A stretch of DNA of 64,000 nucleotides from Streptomyces cupreus (GCF_014257025.1 NZ_JACMSF010000027.1:1-64000), one strand, 5' to 3'; shown: positions 32,905 to 41,132, counted from the first letter of the stretch. Notes: generated from the letters alone by a model not told the origin. A program made the numbers and translations.

Positions 32905-33492
32905 TCAGTCGCGGGGGAACTTGTCGGTTTTGAGGACGAGGTCGATGATTGTGCCGGTCAGGTCGATGTCCATGCCGAAATCCACCGAGGTCCTCATGGC
33001 GTAGTCGCCGTCCTTGGGGTGGGTGTAGGCGTAGCACCGTCCCTGATAGGGATCGGCGATGACGTAGAGGGGGACCTCGGCCACCGCGTAAGCGGTCTTC
33101 TTCGGGCCGTAGTCGTTGGCGGCCGTGCCCTTGGAGATGACCTCGGCGACGAACTCGACGTCCTGGTACCGCCAGTGGCCCTGCGCGTCCTCTTGAGCCG
33201 AGTCCTTGAGCATGGCGACGTCCGGGCAGAAGCCGTTCTCGTGGCCTGGGAAGTCGATCCGAACGTCCGTGAACGCATTGACCTCCCTCCCGAACCTGTC
33301 TTCAAGGGCCCATAGGATCCGGCGGATGATCCGCCAATGATTGGTTCGCTGCGGCGTCATGTGAACGTTGCCCCCGACGATCTCGACCCTGAATCCTTCG
33401 GGGACGGGCATGCGCTCAAGCCGCTCGAACCACTCGTCCAAGCGCTCGGTGTTGGCGTCGGCCATCTCGATCCTGTCTTCCAGGACGGTCAT
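32905..33492 (-). CDS. Uma2-family (DUF820) PD-(D/E)XK nuclease-like protein 1
   Basis: A 195-residue Uma2/DUF820 protein, a fold related to PD-(D/E)XK nucleases. Visible are PVPEGFRVEIVGGNVHMTPQ, RIDFPGHENGFCPDVAMLKD (the acidic site) and VEFVAEVISKGTAANDYGPK (E-x-K-like motif), then AVAEVPLYVIADPYQGRCYA. The ATG at 33492 has GGAGGAG upstream. The family is abundant in streptomycetes and cyanobacteria; its biological role is unclear. A close paralogue lies at 35977 with a shared upstream sequence block. Confidence 0.88.
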   Translation of the reverse strand: MTVLEDRIEMADANTERLDEWFERLERMPVPEGFRVEIVGGNVHMTPQRTNHWRIIRRILWALEDRFGREVNAFTDVRIDFPGHENGFCPDVAMLKDSAQEDAQGHWRYQDVEFVAEVISKGTAANDYGPKKTAYAVAEVPLYVIADPYQGRCYAYTHPKDGDYAMRTSVDFGMDIDLTGTIIDLVLKTDKFPRD

Positions 33493-33528
33493 CGTGGCGC
33501 TCCTCCCCGGCTGCCCCACGGACAGGTG

Positions 33529-33551
33529 CAGCCGCGCAGTACAACGATACG
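33529..33551 (-). repeat. Upstream block shared by both Uma2 genes, copy 1
   Basis: CAGCCGCGCAGTACAACGAT followed by ACG is found here and at 36601-36623, at similar distance (37 bp) before each Uma2 start. Both lie on the promoter side. It may be a conserved promoter or operator duplicated with the gene. Confidence 0.6.
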
Positions 33552-33596
33552 CACGGTGACCGGGTCACGCGGGGGTGCGGCAGCGAGACTGGGCGT

Positions 33597-34169
33597 ATGA
33601 GACTCTTCGCCGCGCTGCTCCTGCCGGAGGACGTTTCCCGTGAGCTGGCCGCTGAGGTCGACCGGTTGAAGAAGCTGCCCGGCGCGGACGCGCTCCGCTG
33701 GACCGGCAGCCCCGGTTGGCACTTCACCCTCGCTTTCTACGGCGAGGTCGACGACGGACTCGTGGCGGGTCTGTCGGACCGGCTGGTGCGGGCCGCGCAC
33801 CGTACCGGGCCCTTTGAGCTGGCCCTGCGCGGGGGCGGGCAGTTCGGGCACGGGCGGGCGCTGTGGGTGGGTGCCGAGGGGGACCTGAACGTCCTGCGGC
33901 TGCTGGCCGACCGGGCGGAGGCGGCGGGGCGGAAGGCCGGGGTGGCGATGGGGGAGCACCGGCGGTACAAGGCGCATCTGACGGTGGCCAGGAGCCGGAC
34001 TGCCGTGAACACCCGCTCCTACGTGACGGCCCTGAACGCCTTCTTCAGCCGTACCTGGAAGGTGGGGGAGCTGGTGCTGGTGCGCAGCCACCTGCCGCGG
34101 TCCGGGGTGCCGGGGGAGGAGCCGCGGTACGAGGCGGTCGCCCGCTGGGCGCTCGGGGCGGCCGGTTAG
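33597..34169 (+). CDS. thpR: RNA 2',3'-cyclic phosphodiesterase
   Basis: A 190-residue 2H phosphoesterase of the LigT/ThpR type that opens 2',3'-cyclic phosphate ends of RNA. The two HxTx motifs are HFTL (within GWHFTLAFYGEV, about residue 42) and HLTV (within YKAHLTVARSR, about residue 127). It begins MRLFAALLLPEDV, the usual N-terminus. It diverges from Uma2 gene 1. A 29-codon membrane peptide gene follows after 10 bp. Confidence 0.93.
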   Translation: MRLFAALLLPEDVSRELAAEVDRLKKLPGADALRWTGSPGWHFTLAFYGEVDDGLVAGLSDRLVRAAHRTGPFELALRGGGQFGHGRALWVGAEGDLNVLRLLADRAEAAGRKAGVAMGEHRRYKAHLTVARSRTAVNTRSYVTALNAFFSRTWKVGELVLVRSHLPRSGVPGEEPRYEAVARWALGAAG

Positions 34170-34179
34170 GCTCGTACAC

Positions 34180-34269
34180 GTGGACCCGAAAACCCGGAAC
34201 CGGATCATGGCCGGTGTGCTTGTGCTGATGTTCGTTGTGATCGCGCTGGCAGCAGTTGTGGGCCAGTAG
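34180..34269 (+). CDS. 29-aa single-helix membrane peptide
   Basis: GTG 34180 opens a 29-residue peptide: a charged head (VDPKTRNRI) and one hydrophobic helix (MAGVLVLMFVVIALAAVVGQ) then stop. It starts 10 bp after the thpR stop and ends at a strong hairpin. Short peptides of this pattern occur next to transporter or enzyme genes in streptomycetes. No clear ribosome site is seen, so its translation is a prediction. Confidence 0.55.
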   Translation: MDPKTRNRIMAGVLVLMFVVIALAAVVGQ

Positions 34270-34299
34270 TGGGGAGCGCCCTTGAAGGGGCGCCCCCAC
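34269..34299. terminator. Bidirectional terminator hairpin
   Basis: GTGGGG-a-GCGCCC (34269-34281), loop ttgaag, GGGCGC-CCCCAC (34288-34299), with one bulged A. It lies between the thpR/peptide genes and the convergent aldo/keto reductase and can end both transcripts. No U tract, as is common in this genus. Confidence 0.75.
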
Positions 34300-34309
34300 C
34301 GAGGCGGCG

Positions 34310-35296
34310 TTACCAGGCGAACGCCTCCGGAGACGGCCCCGGACCAGGGAAGATCTCCTCCAGCCCCGTCAGCAGTTCCTCGCTCAGCTCCAGCTCGACC
34401 GCTCGCAGCGCGGAGTCGAGCTGTTCTGCCGTACGCGGGCCGACGATCGGGCCCGTGACGCCGGGGCGCGTGAGGAGCCACGCAAGGGCTGCCTCTCCGG
34501 GCTCCACGCCGTGCTTCTCCAGGAGGTCCTCGTAGGACTGGAGCCGGGAGCGGGCCGCCGGGTCCGCGAGGGTGTCGGCCGCCCGGCCGGAGGCGCGTCG
34601 GCCGCCCTCCGCCTCCTTCTTGATGATGCCGCCGAGCAGTCCGCCGTGCAGCGGCGACCAGGGGATGACCCCGAGCCCGTAGTCCTGTGCGGCCGGAATC
34701 ACCTCCATCTCGGCGCGCCGCTCGTACAGGTTGTACAGGCACTGCTCGCTGACCAGGCCGTACGAGCCGTGGCGGGCGGCGACCTCGTTGGCCTGGGCGA
34801 TCTTGTAGCCGGGGAAGTTGCTGGAGCCGGCGTAGAGGATCTTGCCCTGCTGGACGAGGACGTCGATGGCCTGCCAGATCTCCTCGAACGGGGTGTTCCG
34901 GTCGATGTGGTGGAACTGGTACAGGTCGATGTAGTCCGTGCCGAGCCGCTTCAGCGAGGCGTCGACGGCCCGGCGGATGTTGAGCGCCGACAGTTTGTCG
35001 TGGTTCGGCCAGGCCTCGCCGTCGGCGCCCATGTTGCCGTACACCTTGGTGGCGAGGACGACCTTGTCGCGCCGGTCGCCCTTGGCGAACCAGCTGCCGA
35101 TGATCGACTCGGTGCGGCCCTTGTTCTCGCCCCAGCCGTACACATTGGCGGTGTCGAAGAAGTTGATGCCCGCGTCCAGCGCCGCGTCCATGATCGCGTG
35201 GCTGTCGGCTTCGTCGGTCTGCGGTCCGAAGTTCATGGTGCCGAGGACGAGTCGGCTGACCTTGAGTCCCGTGCGTCCGAGCTGCGTGTACTTCAT
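34310..35296 (-). CDS. Aldo/keto reductase
   Basis: A 328-residue NADPH-dependent TIM-barrel oxidoreductase. It has GRTGLKVSRLVLGTMNFG, then AGINFFDTANVYGWGENKGR with the catalytic Asp/Tyr, the Lys region KVVLATKVYGNMG, and YIDLYQFHHIDRNTP with the His. The NADP-binding end is GPIVGPRTAEQLDSALRA. It resembles the YghZ/Kv-beta-like subfamily. The substrate is unknown. The start ATG at 35296 gives MKYTQLGRTG. No partner gene indicates a pathway. Confidence 0.93.
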   Translation of the reverse strand: MKYTQLGRTGLKVSRLVLGTMNFGPQTDEADSHAIMDAALDAGINFFDTANVYGWGENKGRTESIIGSWFAKGDRRDKVVLATKVYGNMGADGEAWPNHDKLSALNIRRAVDASLKRLGTDYIDLYQFHHIDRNTPFEEIWQAIDVLVQQGKILYAGSSNFPGYKIAQANEVAARHGSYGLVSEQCLYNLYERRAEMEVIPAAQDYGLGVIPWSPLHGGLLGGIIKKEAEGGRRASGRAADTLADPAARSRLQSYEDLLEKHGVEPGEAALAWLLTRPGVTGPIVGPRTAEQLDSALRAVELELSEELLTGLEEIFPGPGPSPEAFAW

Positions 35297-35341
35297 GACT
35301 GACCAGCCAACGCCGTAGAGCGGACTCGAAGCAAGCGAGCT

Positions 35342-35962
35342 TTAACGCAGTTCGGCGAACAGGCCCCGTACACGGCTGCCGTCCGGCGCGGTCCAGTGAC
35401 CGGAGACATGGCCGACGGCACCCGGGGGAGGGGCGTCGGGGAGGCCGAGCCGCCGGTGGATGCGCAGGGTGGTGCCGTCCTGGGCCGGGAGCTCGGTGCC
35501 GGTCTCGTCGTCCACGGCGGGGCCGTGCGCCCGGAGGTCGCCGGTGCTGGTGCAGGAGCGGGTGATCTCATGGTCCGGGGTGCTGTCGACGCTCTGCGCC
35601 TGCGCCTGGGCGCGCCCCTCGACCAGGGCGAACAGTTCGGCGACCAGCACCGGGTCGTGGGTGCCGTCGTAGGCCCAGCGCTTCCCCAGCACTCCGTGCT
35701 CCATGGTGCCGATGAGGGCGTGCTCCGCGCCGGGCAGCGGGGCGCCGCGGTAGGTGAGGGGGACGAGGTAGGCGACCCCCTCGCCATCGGCTGCCACCAT
35801 GAACTCGATCCCGACCTCACCCTCGGGATCGTCCAGCCGGAATCCGCCGGCCTTGGTCAACTCCGGTGCGCCGGTGCCGACATACCAGGGGCGTGTGGGC
35901 AGCCAGGTGGCGAGGAGTTCCAGTTTGGTGGGCTTGAGGGTGGTGTGATGAATGATCGCCAT
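35342..35962 (-). CDS. Maltokinase N-terminal cap-like domain protein
   Basis: A 206-residue protein resembling the N-terminal cap domain of maltokinase (Mak_N_cap): MAIIHHTTLKPTKLELLATW then LPTRPWYVGTG, GGFRLDDPEGEVGIEFMVAA, YLVPLTYRGAPLPGAEHALI and GTMEHGVLGKRWAYDGTHDP. The kinase domain itself is absent, as in other stand-alone streptomycete members. It may bind sugar or a partner; no activity is known. It is 14 bp downstream of the second Uma2 gene on the same strand and so probably co-transcribed with it. Confidence 0.85.
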   Translation of the reverse strand: MAIIHHTTLKPTKLELLATWLPTRPWYVGTGAPELTKAGGFRLDDPEGEVGIEFMVAADGEGVAYLVPLTYRGAPLPGAEHALIGTMEHGVLGKRWAYDGTHDPVLVAELFALVEGRAQAQAQSVDSTPDHEITRSCTSTGDLRAHGPAVDDETGTELPAQDGTTLRIHRRLGLPDAPPPGAVGHVSGHWTAPDGSRVRGLFAELR

Positions 35963-35976
35963 GCGAACTGATTCTG

Positions 35977-36564
35977 TCAGTCGCCAGGGAACTCGTCGGT
36001 CTTGAGGGTGAGTTCAACGACGGTGCCGGTGAGGTCCACGTTCTCGCCGAAAGGAATCCTGGTCTCCGTGGCGTAGTCGTCGCCCTTGGGGTTCGTGTAG
36101 AGGTGGCACCGGCCCTGGTAGGGGTCGACGATCAGGTAGACGGGGACTTCGGCGACGGCGTAGGCGGTCTTCTTGGGGCCGTAGTCGTTGGCGGACGTGT
36201 CCTTGGAGATGACCTCGGCGACGAACTCGACGTCCTTGTACTGCCAGCGGCCCTTGTCGTCCTTCTGGGCACCCTCCGCGAGAGCTGTCACATCGGTGGC
36301 GAACCCGTTGAGATGCCCGGGGTAGTCGATGCGGACGTCGGACTTGACGCGCTTGCGCGGGTACTTGGTGCGCAGCTGCTCGACGATGTCCAGGATGATG
36401 TCCCAGTGGTGGTCCCGCTGCGGCGACATGAAGATGTGCCCCCCGACGATCTCGGTCTTGTATCCCTCGGGGATGGGCATCTTCTCAAGCCACTCGAACA
36501 TGACGTCCAGAGTGAGCTTGTTGCTGGCTTCGGCCATCTCGATCCTGTCGTCAAGGACGGTCAT
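35977..36564 (-). CDS. Uma2-family (DUF820) protein 2
   Basis: A 195-residue paralogue of the gene at 32905. It keeps PIPEGYKTEIVGGHIFMSPQ, DVRIDYPGHLNGFATDV, VEFVAEVISKDTSANDYGPK and PVYLIVDPYQGRCHLY. The ATG at 36564 has GGAGGAG upstream. The most similar regions are the metal/nuclease-like core and the N-terminal start (MTVLDDRIEMAE). The upstream sequence at 36601-36623 is almost the same as in copy 1, which supports a segmental duplication. Confidence 0.88.
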   Translation of the reverse strand: MTVLDDRIEMAEASNKLTLDVMFEWLEKMPIPEGYKTEIVGGHIFMSPQRDHHWDIILDIVEQLRTKYPRKRVKSDVRIDYPGHLNGFATDVTALAEGAQKDDKGRWQYKDVEFVAEVISKDTSANDYGPKKTAYAVAEVPVYLIVDPYQGRCHLYTNPKGDDYATETRIPFGENVDLTGTVVELTLKTDEFPGD

Positions 36565-36600
36565 CGTGGCGCTCCTCCCCGGCTGCCGCTCGAACACGGT

Positions 36601-36623
36601 CAGCCGCGCAGTACAACGATACG
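36601..36623 (-). repeat. Upstream block shared by both Uma2 genes, copy 2
   Basis: Identical over 23 bp to 33529-33551 (CAGCCGCGCAGTACAACGAT + ACG), 37 bp before the Uma2 gene 2 start. The flanking sequence is less conserved, so this block has been kept selectively or the duplication is recent. Confidence 0.6.
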
Positions 36624-36636
36624 AGCAGTCGTAAGG

Positions 36637-37323
36637 TTACGTACCGTGCTCAGGGACGTATTCCCCTCCGACCCCCCACCCCTGCCACATCGCCTCCGCG
36701 AAGGCTGCCGCGATCTTCTGCTCGCCGCTCGCGTTCGGGTGGGTGCCGTCATACGTGTCGAGGTCGATGTCGTACGACGGCGGGGGCGAGGTCAGCAGGA
36801 GGGGGGACCGGGGTTCGTCCAGGTCGGCCACCGCCTTCGCCAGGAGTTCGTTGAAAAGAGTCACCTGAGCGGCAAAGAGGGGCTCGGACTCCGCCCGGAC
36901 GTTCGGGATCACCGGCAGGATCACCATCCGCACCTTCGGCCGGGCCGCCCGCGCCTCGGCCACGAACGCCCGCACGTTCTCCGCCGTCTGCTCGGCGTTG
37001 GTGTAGAAGCCCAGGTCGATCAGGCCCAGGGCGACCAGCAGCACATCCGCCCGGTGCGCGCGGACCGCGTCGCCGATCAGCGGGGCCATGTGCAGCCAGC
37101 CCTCGCCCCAGCCGGCCAGGTGGGCGCGGGGGAAGTCGGGGTCGGCGTACTCGTACGACGTGGGCGCGTCCGTCGCCTTGTCGTACAGCGTCTCGCGCGG
37201 GCCGACGAGGGCGAAGGGGCCGCCGTACGTATCGCGCAGGTGCTGCCACAGTCGGTAGCGCCAGGTGTGTTCGCCCGCGCTTCCGATCGTCTGGGAGTCA
37301 CCGACGGGCATCAACCTGAGCAT
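36637..37323 (-). CDS. SGNH/GDSL-family hydrolase
   Basis: A 228-residue esterase/lipase-like protein without an obvious signal peptide. Block I is MPVGDSQTIGS with the Ser nucleophile, block III is LVALGLIDLGFYTNAEQ and block V is DGTHPNASGEQK with the catalytic Asp and His. ATG 37323 starts MLRLMPVGDSQT, close to the family start; a GTC and GTG-type start further upstream is less likely. The substrate could be a sugar- or lipid-linked acyl ester. It diverges from the secreted protein gene at 37413. Confidence 0.85.
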   Translation of the reverse strand: MLRLMPVGDSQTIGSAGEHTWRYRLWQHLRDTYGGPFALVGPRETLYDKATDAPTSYEYADPDFPRAHLAGWGEGWLHMAPLIGDAVRAHRADVLLVALGLIDLGFYTNAEQTAENVRAFVAEARAARPKVRMVILPVIPNVRAESEPLFAAQVTLFNELLAKAVADLDEPRSPLLLTSPPPSYDIDLDTYDGTHPNASGEQKIAAAFAEAMWQGWGVGGEYVPEHGT

Positions 37324-37412
37324 CCGCTCATGATGGACGATCAGCGGGGCGGGTGGGGTGTGAGGCCGGACACGCCCCGCCAAACCGTGGGCGGGATGGC
37401 AGGCTTGACGGC

Positions 37413-38381
37413 ATGCGCCGACCCTTCGCCCTCCTCGCCGCTGTCTTCCTCGCGGGTGCCTTCGCCGTGCCCGCGTCCGCCGCCGGCGACGACGGCTTCA
37501 CCATCAAGGACCCGCGCATCACCGAGTCCAGCGGTCTTGCCGCCTCCCGCCGGCACCCCGGCGTCTACTGGACCCACAACGACAGCGACGACGGCGCCTA
37601 CCTCTACGCCGTCGACAGCGCCACCGGCGACACCGTCGCCACGATCACCATGACCGGCGTCGGCGCCCCCCGGGACGTCGAGGCGATCTCCGTCGGGCCC
37701 GACAACCAGCTCTACGTCGGCGACATCGGCGACAACCTCGGCGGTACCTGGCCCCACGTCTGGATCTACCAGCTCCCCGAGCCCGAGGAACTGCGCGACC
37801 AGACCGTCCGGGCCACGCAGTACGTCGTGAAGTACGAGGACGGGGCGCGTGACGCGGAGTCGCTCGTCGTGCATCCGAAGACCGGGCGGGTGTACATCGC
37901 CGACAAGAAGGAGGAGGGCGGGCACCTCTACGAGGGGCCGGCCGAGCTCTCCGCCTCCGGCACCAACGTCTTCAAGCCCATCGCCGCCATCGACAACCTC
38001 CAGGCCACCGACGCCACCCTGTCCCCCGACGGCCAGAAGCTCGTCGTACGCAGCTACTTCGGCGCCTTCGCCTACGACTGGAACGGCGGCGACATCAAGA
38101 AGACCGGCCGGCTGAGCGTGCCGTTCCTGGGCCAGGGCGAGTCCGTCACCTACACCGCCGACGGCACGAAGCTGATGTACGGCGCCGAGGGGTCCGAGAG
38201 CTCCGTGGAGCCGGAGGACGCGCCGGGGGACACGGGTGACTCCAAGTCGCCCTCTGGGGAGGGGAGTTCCGCGTCCGGCGAGGACAGCGGTGGTGGCGGC
38301 GACTACAAGGTCGGTGCCCTCGCCGTGGCCGCCGTCTTCGCCGTGGTGTTCGCCTTCCGGCGGCTGCTGCGGCGGAGGTGA
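37413..38381 (+). CDS. Secreted propeller-like protein with C-terminal membrane anchor
   Basis: A 322-residue exported protein. The signal peptide is MRRPFALLAAVFLAGAFAVP then ASAA. The mature part has repeated beta-blade segments (SSGLAASRRHPGVYWTHNDS, AISVGPDNQLYVGDIGDNLG, ESLVVHPKTGRVYIADKKEE), which look like a WD40/YVTN-type propeller. A Ser/Gly/Glu-rich linker leads to one helix (VGALAVAAVFAVVFAFRRLL) and basic end. It would be anchored outside the cell. ATG 37413 is clear. Ligand unknown. Confidence 0.82.
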   Translation: MRRPFALLAAVFLAGAFAVPASAAGDDGFTIKDPRITESSGLAASRRHPGVYWTHNDSDDGAYLYAVDSATGDTVATITMTGVGAPRDVEAISVGPDNQLYVGDIGDNLGGTWPHVWIYQLPEPEELRDQTVRATQYVVKYEDGARDAESLVVHPKTGRVYIADKKEEGGHLYEGPAELSASGTNVFKPIAAIDNLQATDATLSPDGQKLVVRSYFGAFAYDWNGGDIKKTGRLSVPFLGQGESVTYTADGTKLMYGAEGSESSVEPEDAPGDTGDSKSPSGEGSSASGEDSGGGGDYKVGALAVAAVFAVVFAFRRLLRRR

Positions 38382-38390
38382 GACCCGCTC

Positions 38391-39158
38391 TCACTCCTCC
38401 CGGCGCCGGGCCACGAACACCTCAAGGCCGTCCAGCAGGCGTTGCAGCCCGAACTCGAAGTGGTCGAAGCCGGAACCCCAGGTGTTCTCGTCGAGGGAGG
38501 CGAGCAGTGGGTAGCGGCCCGACGTCATCACCTTCTCCAGCATCGGCGCCTGCGCCTGCCAGAACTCCGCGTCGGTCAGGCCCGTCCGGCGCTCCGCCTC
38601 CTGCTGGTACAGCTGGGTGCGCGCGGCGCCCACGACATAGCCGTCGATCATGATGATCGCCGAGACCGTCTCCACATCGCTCAGTCCCATCGGCTTGATC
38701 CGGGCAAGCACCTTCTCCATGCCGTCCAGGGCGCTCGGGCCGAGGATCGGGCGGGACTGGTTCACGTGCAGCAGCCAGGGGTGGCGGCGGTAGAGCGCGA
38801 GGGTCGCGTGGGCCATGGCCTCCAGCGCCGAGCGCCAGGTGCCGTCGCCGAGGTCGGCCGGGTTCTCCGAGGGCCGCTGGACGCGGTCCAGCATCAGGTC
38901 GAGCAGCTCGGCCTTGCCGGGGACGTAGCGGTACAGCGACATGGTGCCGGTGCCGAGCTCGGCGGCGACGCGGCGCATGGAGACCGCGTCCAGACCCTCG
39001 GCGTCCGCCACCCGGACGGCGGCTTCCACGATCTGGTCCAGGGTGAGGGCCGGCCTGGGGCCGCGGCTGGGGCGCCGGCCGGTGTCCCACAGCAGCTCCA
39101 TGGTGCGGGCGATGTCCCCGCTGCCACTGGTCTCCGTACCGTCCTTGCCGCTTGCCAT
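38391..39158 (-). CDS. TetR-family repressor (TetR_C-type)
   Basis: A 255-residue regulator. The N-terminal HTH is TLDQIVEAAVRVADAEGLDA, SMRRVAAELGTGTMSLYRYV, after a 35-residue lead. The larger ligand domain (ALEAMAHATLALYRRHPWLL) is of the TetR_C type found near ABC exporters. It diverges from the ABC genes at 39246, and a 17-bp inverted repeat (39185-39228) between them is a good operator candidate. ATG 39158 is the chosen start. It probably represses both directions until a drug-like ligand binds. Confidence 0.92.
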   Translation of the reverse strand: MASGKDGTETSGSGDIARTMELLWDTGRRPSRGPRPALTLDQIVEAAVRVADAEGLDAVSMRRVAAELGTGTMSLYRYVPGKAELLDLMLDRVQRPSENPADLGDGTWRSALEAMAHATLALYRRHPWLLHVNQSRPILGPSALDGMEKVLARIKPMGLSDVETVSAIIMIDGYVVGAARTQLYQQEAERRTGLTDAEFWQAQAPMLEKVMTSGRYPLLASLDENTWGSGFDHFEFGLQRLLDGLEVFVARRREE

Positions 39159-39184
39159 GGGGTCAGCTTAGGTCCTGTCCAAAA

Positions 39185-39228
39185 AACTGGGTACGTCGTA
39201 CGCGCAATCGGGTACGGTGTACCCAGTT
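39185..39228. promoter_or_regulatory. Operator for the TetR regulator and ABC exporter
   Basis: AACTGGGTACGTCGTAC (39185-39201) and GTACGGTGTACCCAGTT (39212-39228) are inverted with 15 of 17 matching positions and a 10-bp spacer. The dyad fills the 87-bp gap between the divergent genes, overlapping where both promoters must lie. Confidence 0.75.
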
Positions 39229-39245
39229 ATCGAGAAGGGGGACCC

Positions 39246-40208
39246 ATGAGCGACGGATACGCCGTACGGGCCGAGGCCCTGGAGAAGCGCTACGGCGACA
39301 AACGCGCCCTCGACGGCTTCGACCTCGCCGTCCGCGAGGGCACCGTGCACGGACTGCTCGGCCCGAACGGCGCGGGCAAGACCACCGCCGTGCGCATCCT
39401 GTCCACGCTGCTGAAGCTGGACGGCGGCCGGGCGACCGTGGCCGGCCTGGACATCGTCCGGCAGTCGCGCGAGGTGCGCGCCAGGATCGGGCTCACCGGT
39501 CAGTACGCCGCGGTGGACGAGGTGCTCACCGGCCGGCAGAACCTGGAGATGTTCGGCCGCCTGTTCCACCTGGGCGGCAAGCGGGCCAAGGCGCGCGCCG
39601 CCGAGCTGCTGGAACAGTTCGACCTGACCGACGCCGCCGAGAAGGGCGTCGGCAAGTACAGCGGCGGCATGCGGCGCCGCCTGGACCTCGCCGCCTCGAT
39701 GATCCTCGCCCCTGCGGTGCTGTTCCTGGACGAGCCGACGACCGGGCTCGACCCCCGCAGCCGCGGCGAAGTCTGGGAGTCGGTACGGGCGTTGGTGGCC
39801 AGCGGCACGACCGTACTGCTGACCACGCAGTATCTGGAGGAGGCCGACAAGCTGGCCTCCCGGATCACCGTCATCGACCAGGGGCGGGCCATCGCCGACG
39901 ACACCCCGGACGGGCTCAAGAACCTCGTCGGCGGCGACCGTATCGAGGTCGTGGTCGCCGAGCGGTCGGAGATCCCGCGTGTGGTGAAGGTCGTCTCCCG
40001 GGTCTCGGAGGCCGAACCCGAGGCGGACGAGGCCGAGTTGCGGGTGCAGGCCCCCGTGACCGACCGGGTGAGCGCGCTCACCGAGGTCGCGCGCACCCTC
40101 CAGGACGAGGGCGTCCGCGTCGAGGACATCGGGCTGCGCAGGCCGAGCCTCGACGACGTCTTCCTGCGCCTGACCGGACACCGCACCGAGAAGGAGGCAG
40201 CGGCATGA
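39246..40208 (+). CDS. DrrA-like ABC exporter ATP-binding protein
   Basis: A 320-residue ATPase of the daunorubicin-resistance (DrrA) subfamily. Walker A is GPNGAGKTT (about 39-47), the Q loop is IGLTGQYAAVDE, the ABC signature is YSGGMRRRLDLA, Walker B is LFLDEPTTGLD, and the switch His is replaced by TQYLEEADKLA, the usual group pattern. A DrrA-type C-terminal extension follows (PDGLKNLVGGDRIEVVVAER). Its TGA overlaps the permease ATG (ATGA). It energises export of a toxic or signalling compound under TetR control. Confidence 0.94.
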   Translation: MSDGYAVRAEALEKRYGDKRALDGFDLAVREGTVHGLLGPNGAGKTTAVRILSTLLKLDGGRATVAGLDIVRQSREVRARIGLTGQYAAVDEVLTGRQNLEMFGRLFHLGGKRAKARAAELLEQFDLTDAAEKGVGKYSGGMRRRLDLAASMILAPAVLFLDEPTTGLDPRSRGEVWESVRALVASGTTVLLTTQYLEEADKLASRITVIDQGRAIADDTPDGLKNLVGGDRIEVVVAERSEIPRVVKVVSRVSEAEPEADEAELRVQAPVTDRVSALTEVARTLQDEGVRVEDIGLRRPSLDDVFLRLTGHRTEKEAAA

Positions 40209-41026
40209 CCGCCGTGGATCTGAACACGCAGGCCCCGGGCGGCCGTACATACTGGCTGCTCGCCGACGTCTGGAACATCGTCCGCCGCGGCCTCACCCAC
40301 TATCAGCGCCAACCCATCAACATCGCCTGGCAGTTGGGCTTCCCGATCCTCTCCGTCCTGCTCTACGGCTATGTCTTCGGCAGCGCGATGCAGGTGCCCG
40401 GCGGCGGGGACTACAAGGACTTCCTGATGCCCGGCATGTTCGTGATGACCATGGCGTTCGGCTTCATCAACACCGCGACCCTCGTGGTCTACGACTCCAC
40501 CAAGGGCGTCATCGACCGGTTCCGCTCCATGCCCATGGCCTCCTCCGCGGTGGTCGCCGGACGCGGGGTGACCGATCTGCTGGTCGCCTGCGCCGAGTTG
40601 GCCATCATGATGCTGACCGCAGTCGCCATGGGCTGGCGGCCGGACGGCGGGTTCGGCTTCCTGGCCGCGTTCGGGCTGCTGCTGTGGCTGCGGTTCTCGT
40701 TGATCTGGATCGGGGTGTGGCTCGGCCTCATCGTCCCCAACCCGGAGGCGGCGGGCGGTCTTTTCGCGGTCGCCTTCCCGCTGACGATGATCTCCAGCAT
40801 CTTCGTCGCTCCGCAGCTCATGCCCGACTGGCTGGGCTGGGTCGCGGCCTGGAACCCGATCTCCTCCACAGCGGCCGCCACCCGCGACCTGTTCGGCACC
40901 CCGGTCGGCGGCGGCGACTCCTGGGTCGAGGAGCACGCCCTGCTGATGGCGGGCGTGTGGCCGGTCGTGCTGACGGCGATCTTCCTTCCGCTCGCGGTAC
41001 GGAGGTTCCAGAAGCTGGGCAGGTGA
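40205..41026 (+). CDS. DrrB-like ABC exporter permease
   Basis: A 273-residue ABC-2-type permease with about six membrane helices. Seen are NIAWQLGFPILSVLLYGYVF, VMTMAFGFINTATLVVYDS, RFRSMPMASSAVVAGRGVTD (the conserved ABC-2 loop) and GGLFAVAFPLTMISSIFVAP. It overlaps the ATPase gene by four bases. The pair is the typical DrrAB arrangement. The transported compound is unknown; the TetR ligand may be the same molecule. Confidence 0.93.
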   Translation: MTAVDLNTQAPGGRTYWLLADVWNIVRRGLTHYQRQPINIAWQLGFPILSVLLYGYVFGSAMQVPGGGDYKDFLMPGMFVMTMAFGFINTATLVVYDSTKGVIDRFRSMPMASSAVVAGRGVTDLLVACAELAIMMLTAVAMGWRPDGGFGFLAAFGLLLWLRFSLIWIGVWLGLIVPNPEAAGGLFAVAFPLTMISSIFVAPQLMPDWLGWVAAWNPISSTAAATRDLFGTPVGGGDSWVEEHALLMAGVWPVVLTAIFLPLAVRRFQKLGR

Positions 41027-41077
41027 CGTCGACAGTCTTGACGTGCTCATGTAGCCCCACTTTCATGGGAGGTGCGG

Positions 41078-41097
41078 GAGTGGGAGCGCTCCCACTC
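41078..41097. promoter_or_regulatory. CebR box
   Basis: GAGTGGGAGCGCTCCCACTC is a perfect 20-bp palindrome containing TGGGAGCGCTCCCA (41081-41094), the known CebR operator of cellulose/cello-oligosaccharide genes in Streptomyces. It lies 35 bp before the GH5 cellulase start. The cellulase should be repressed by CebR and induced by cellobiose or cellotriose. Confidence 0.9.
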
Positions 41098-41132
41098 GTT
41101 CCGGCCCGCGCCTCCCGAGAGGAAGCAGCGAC

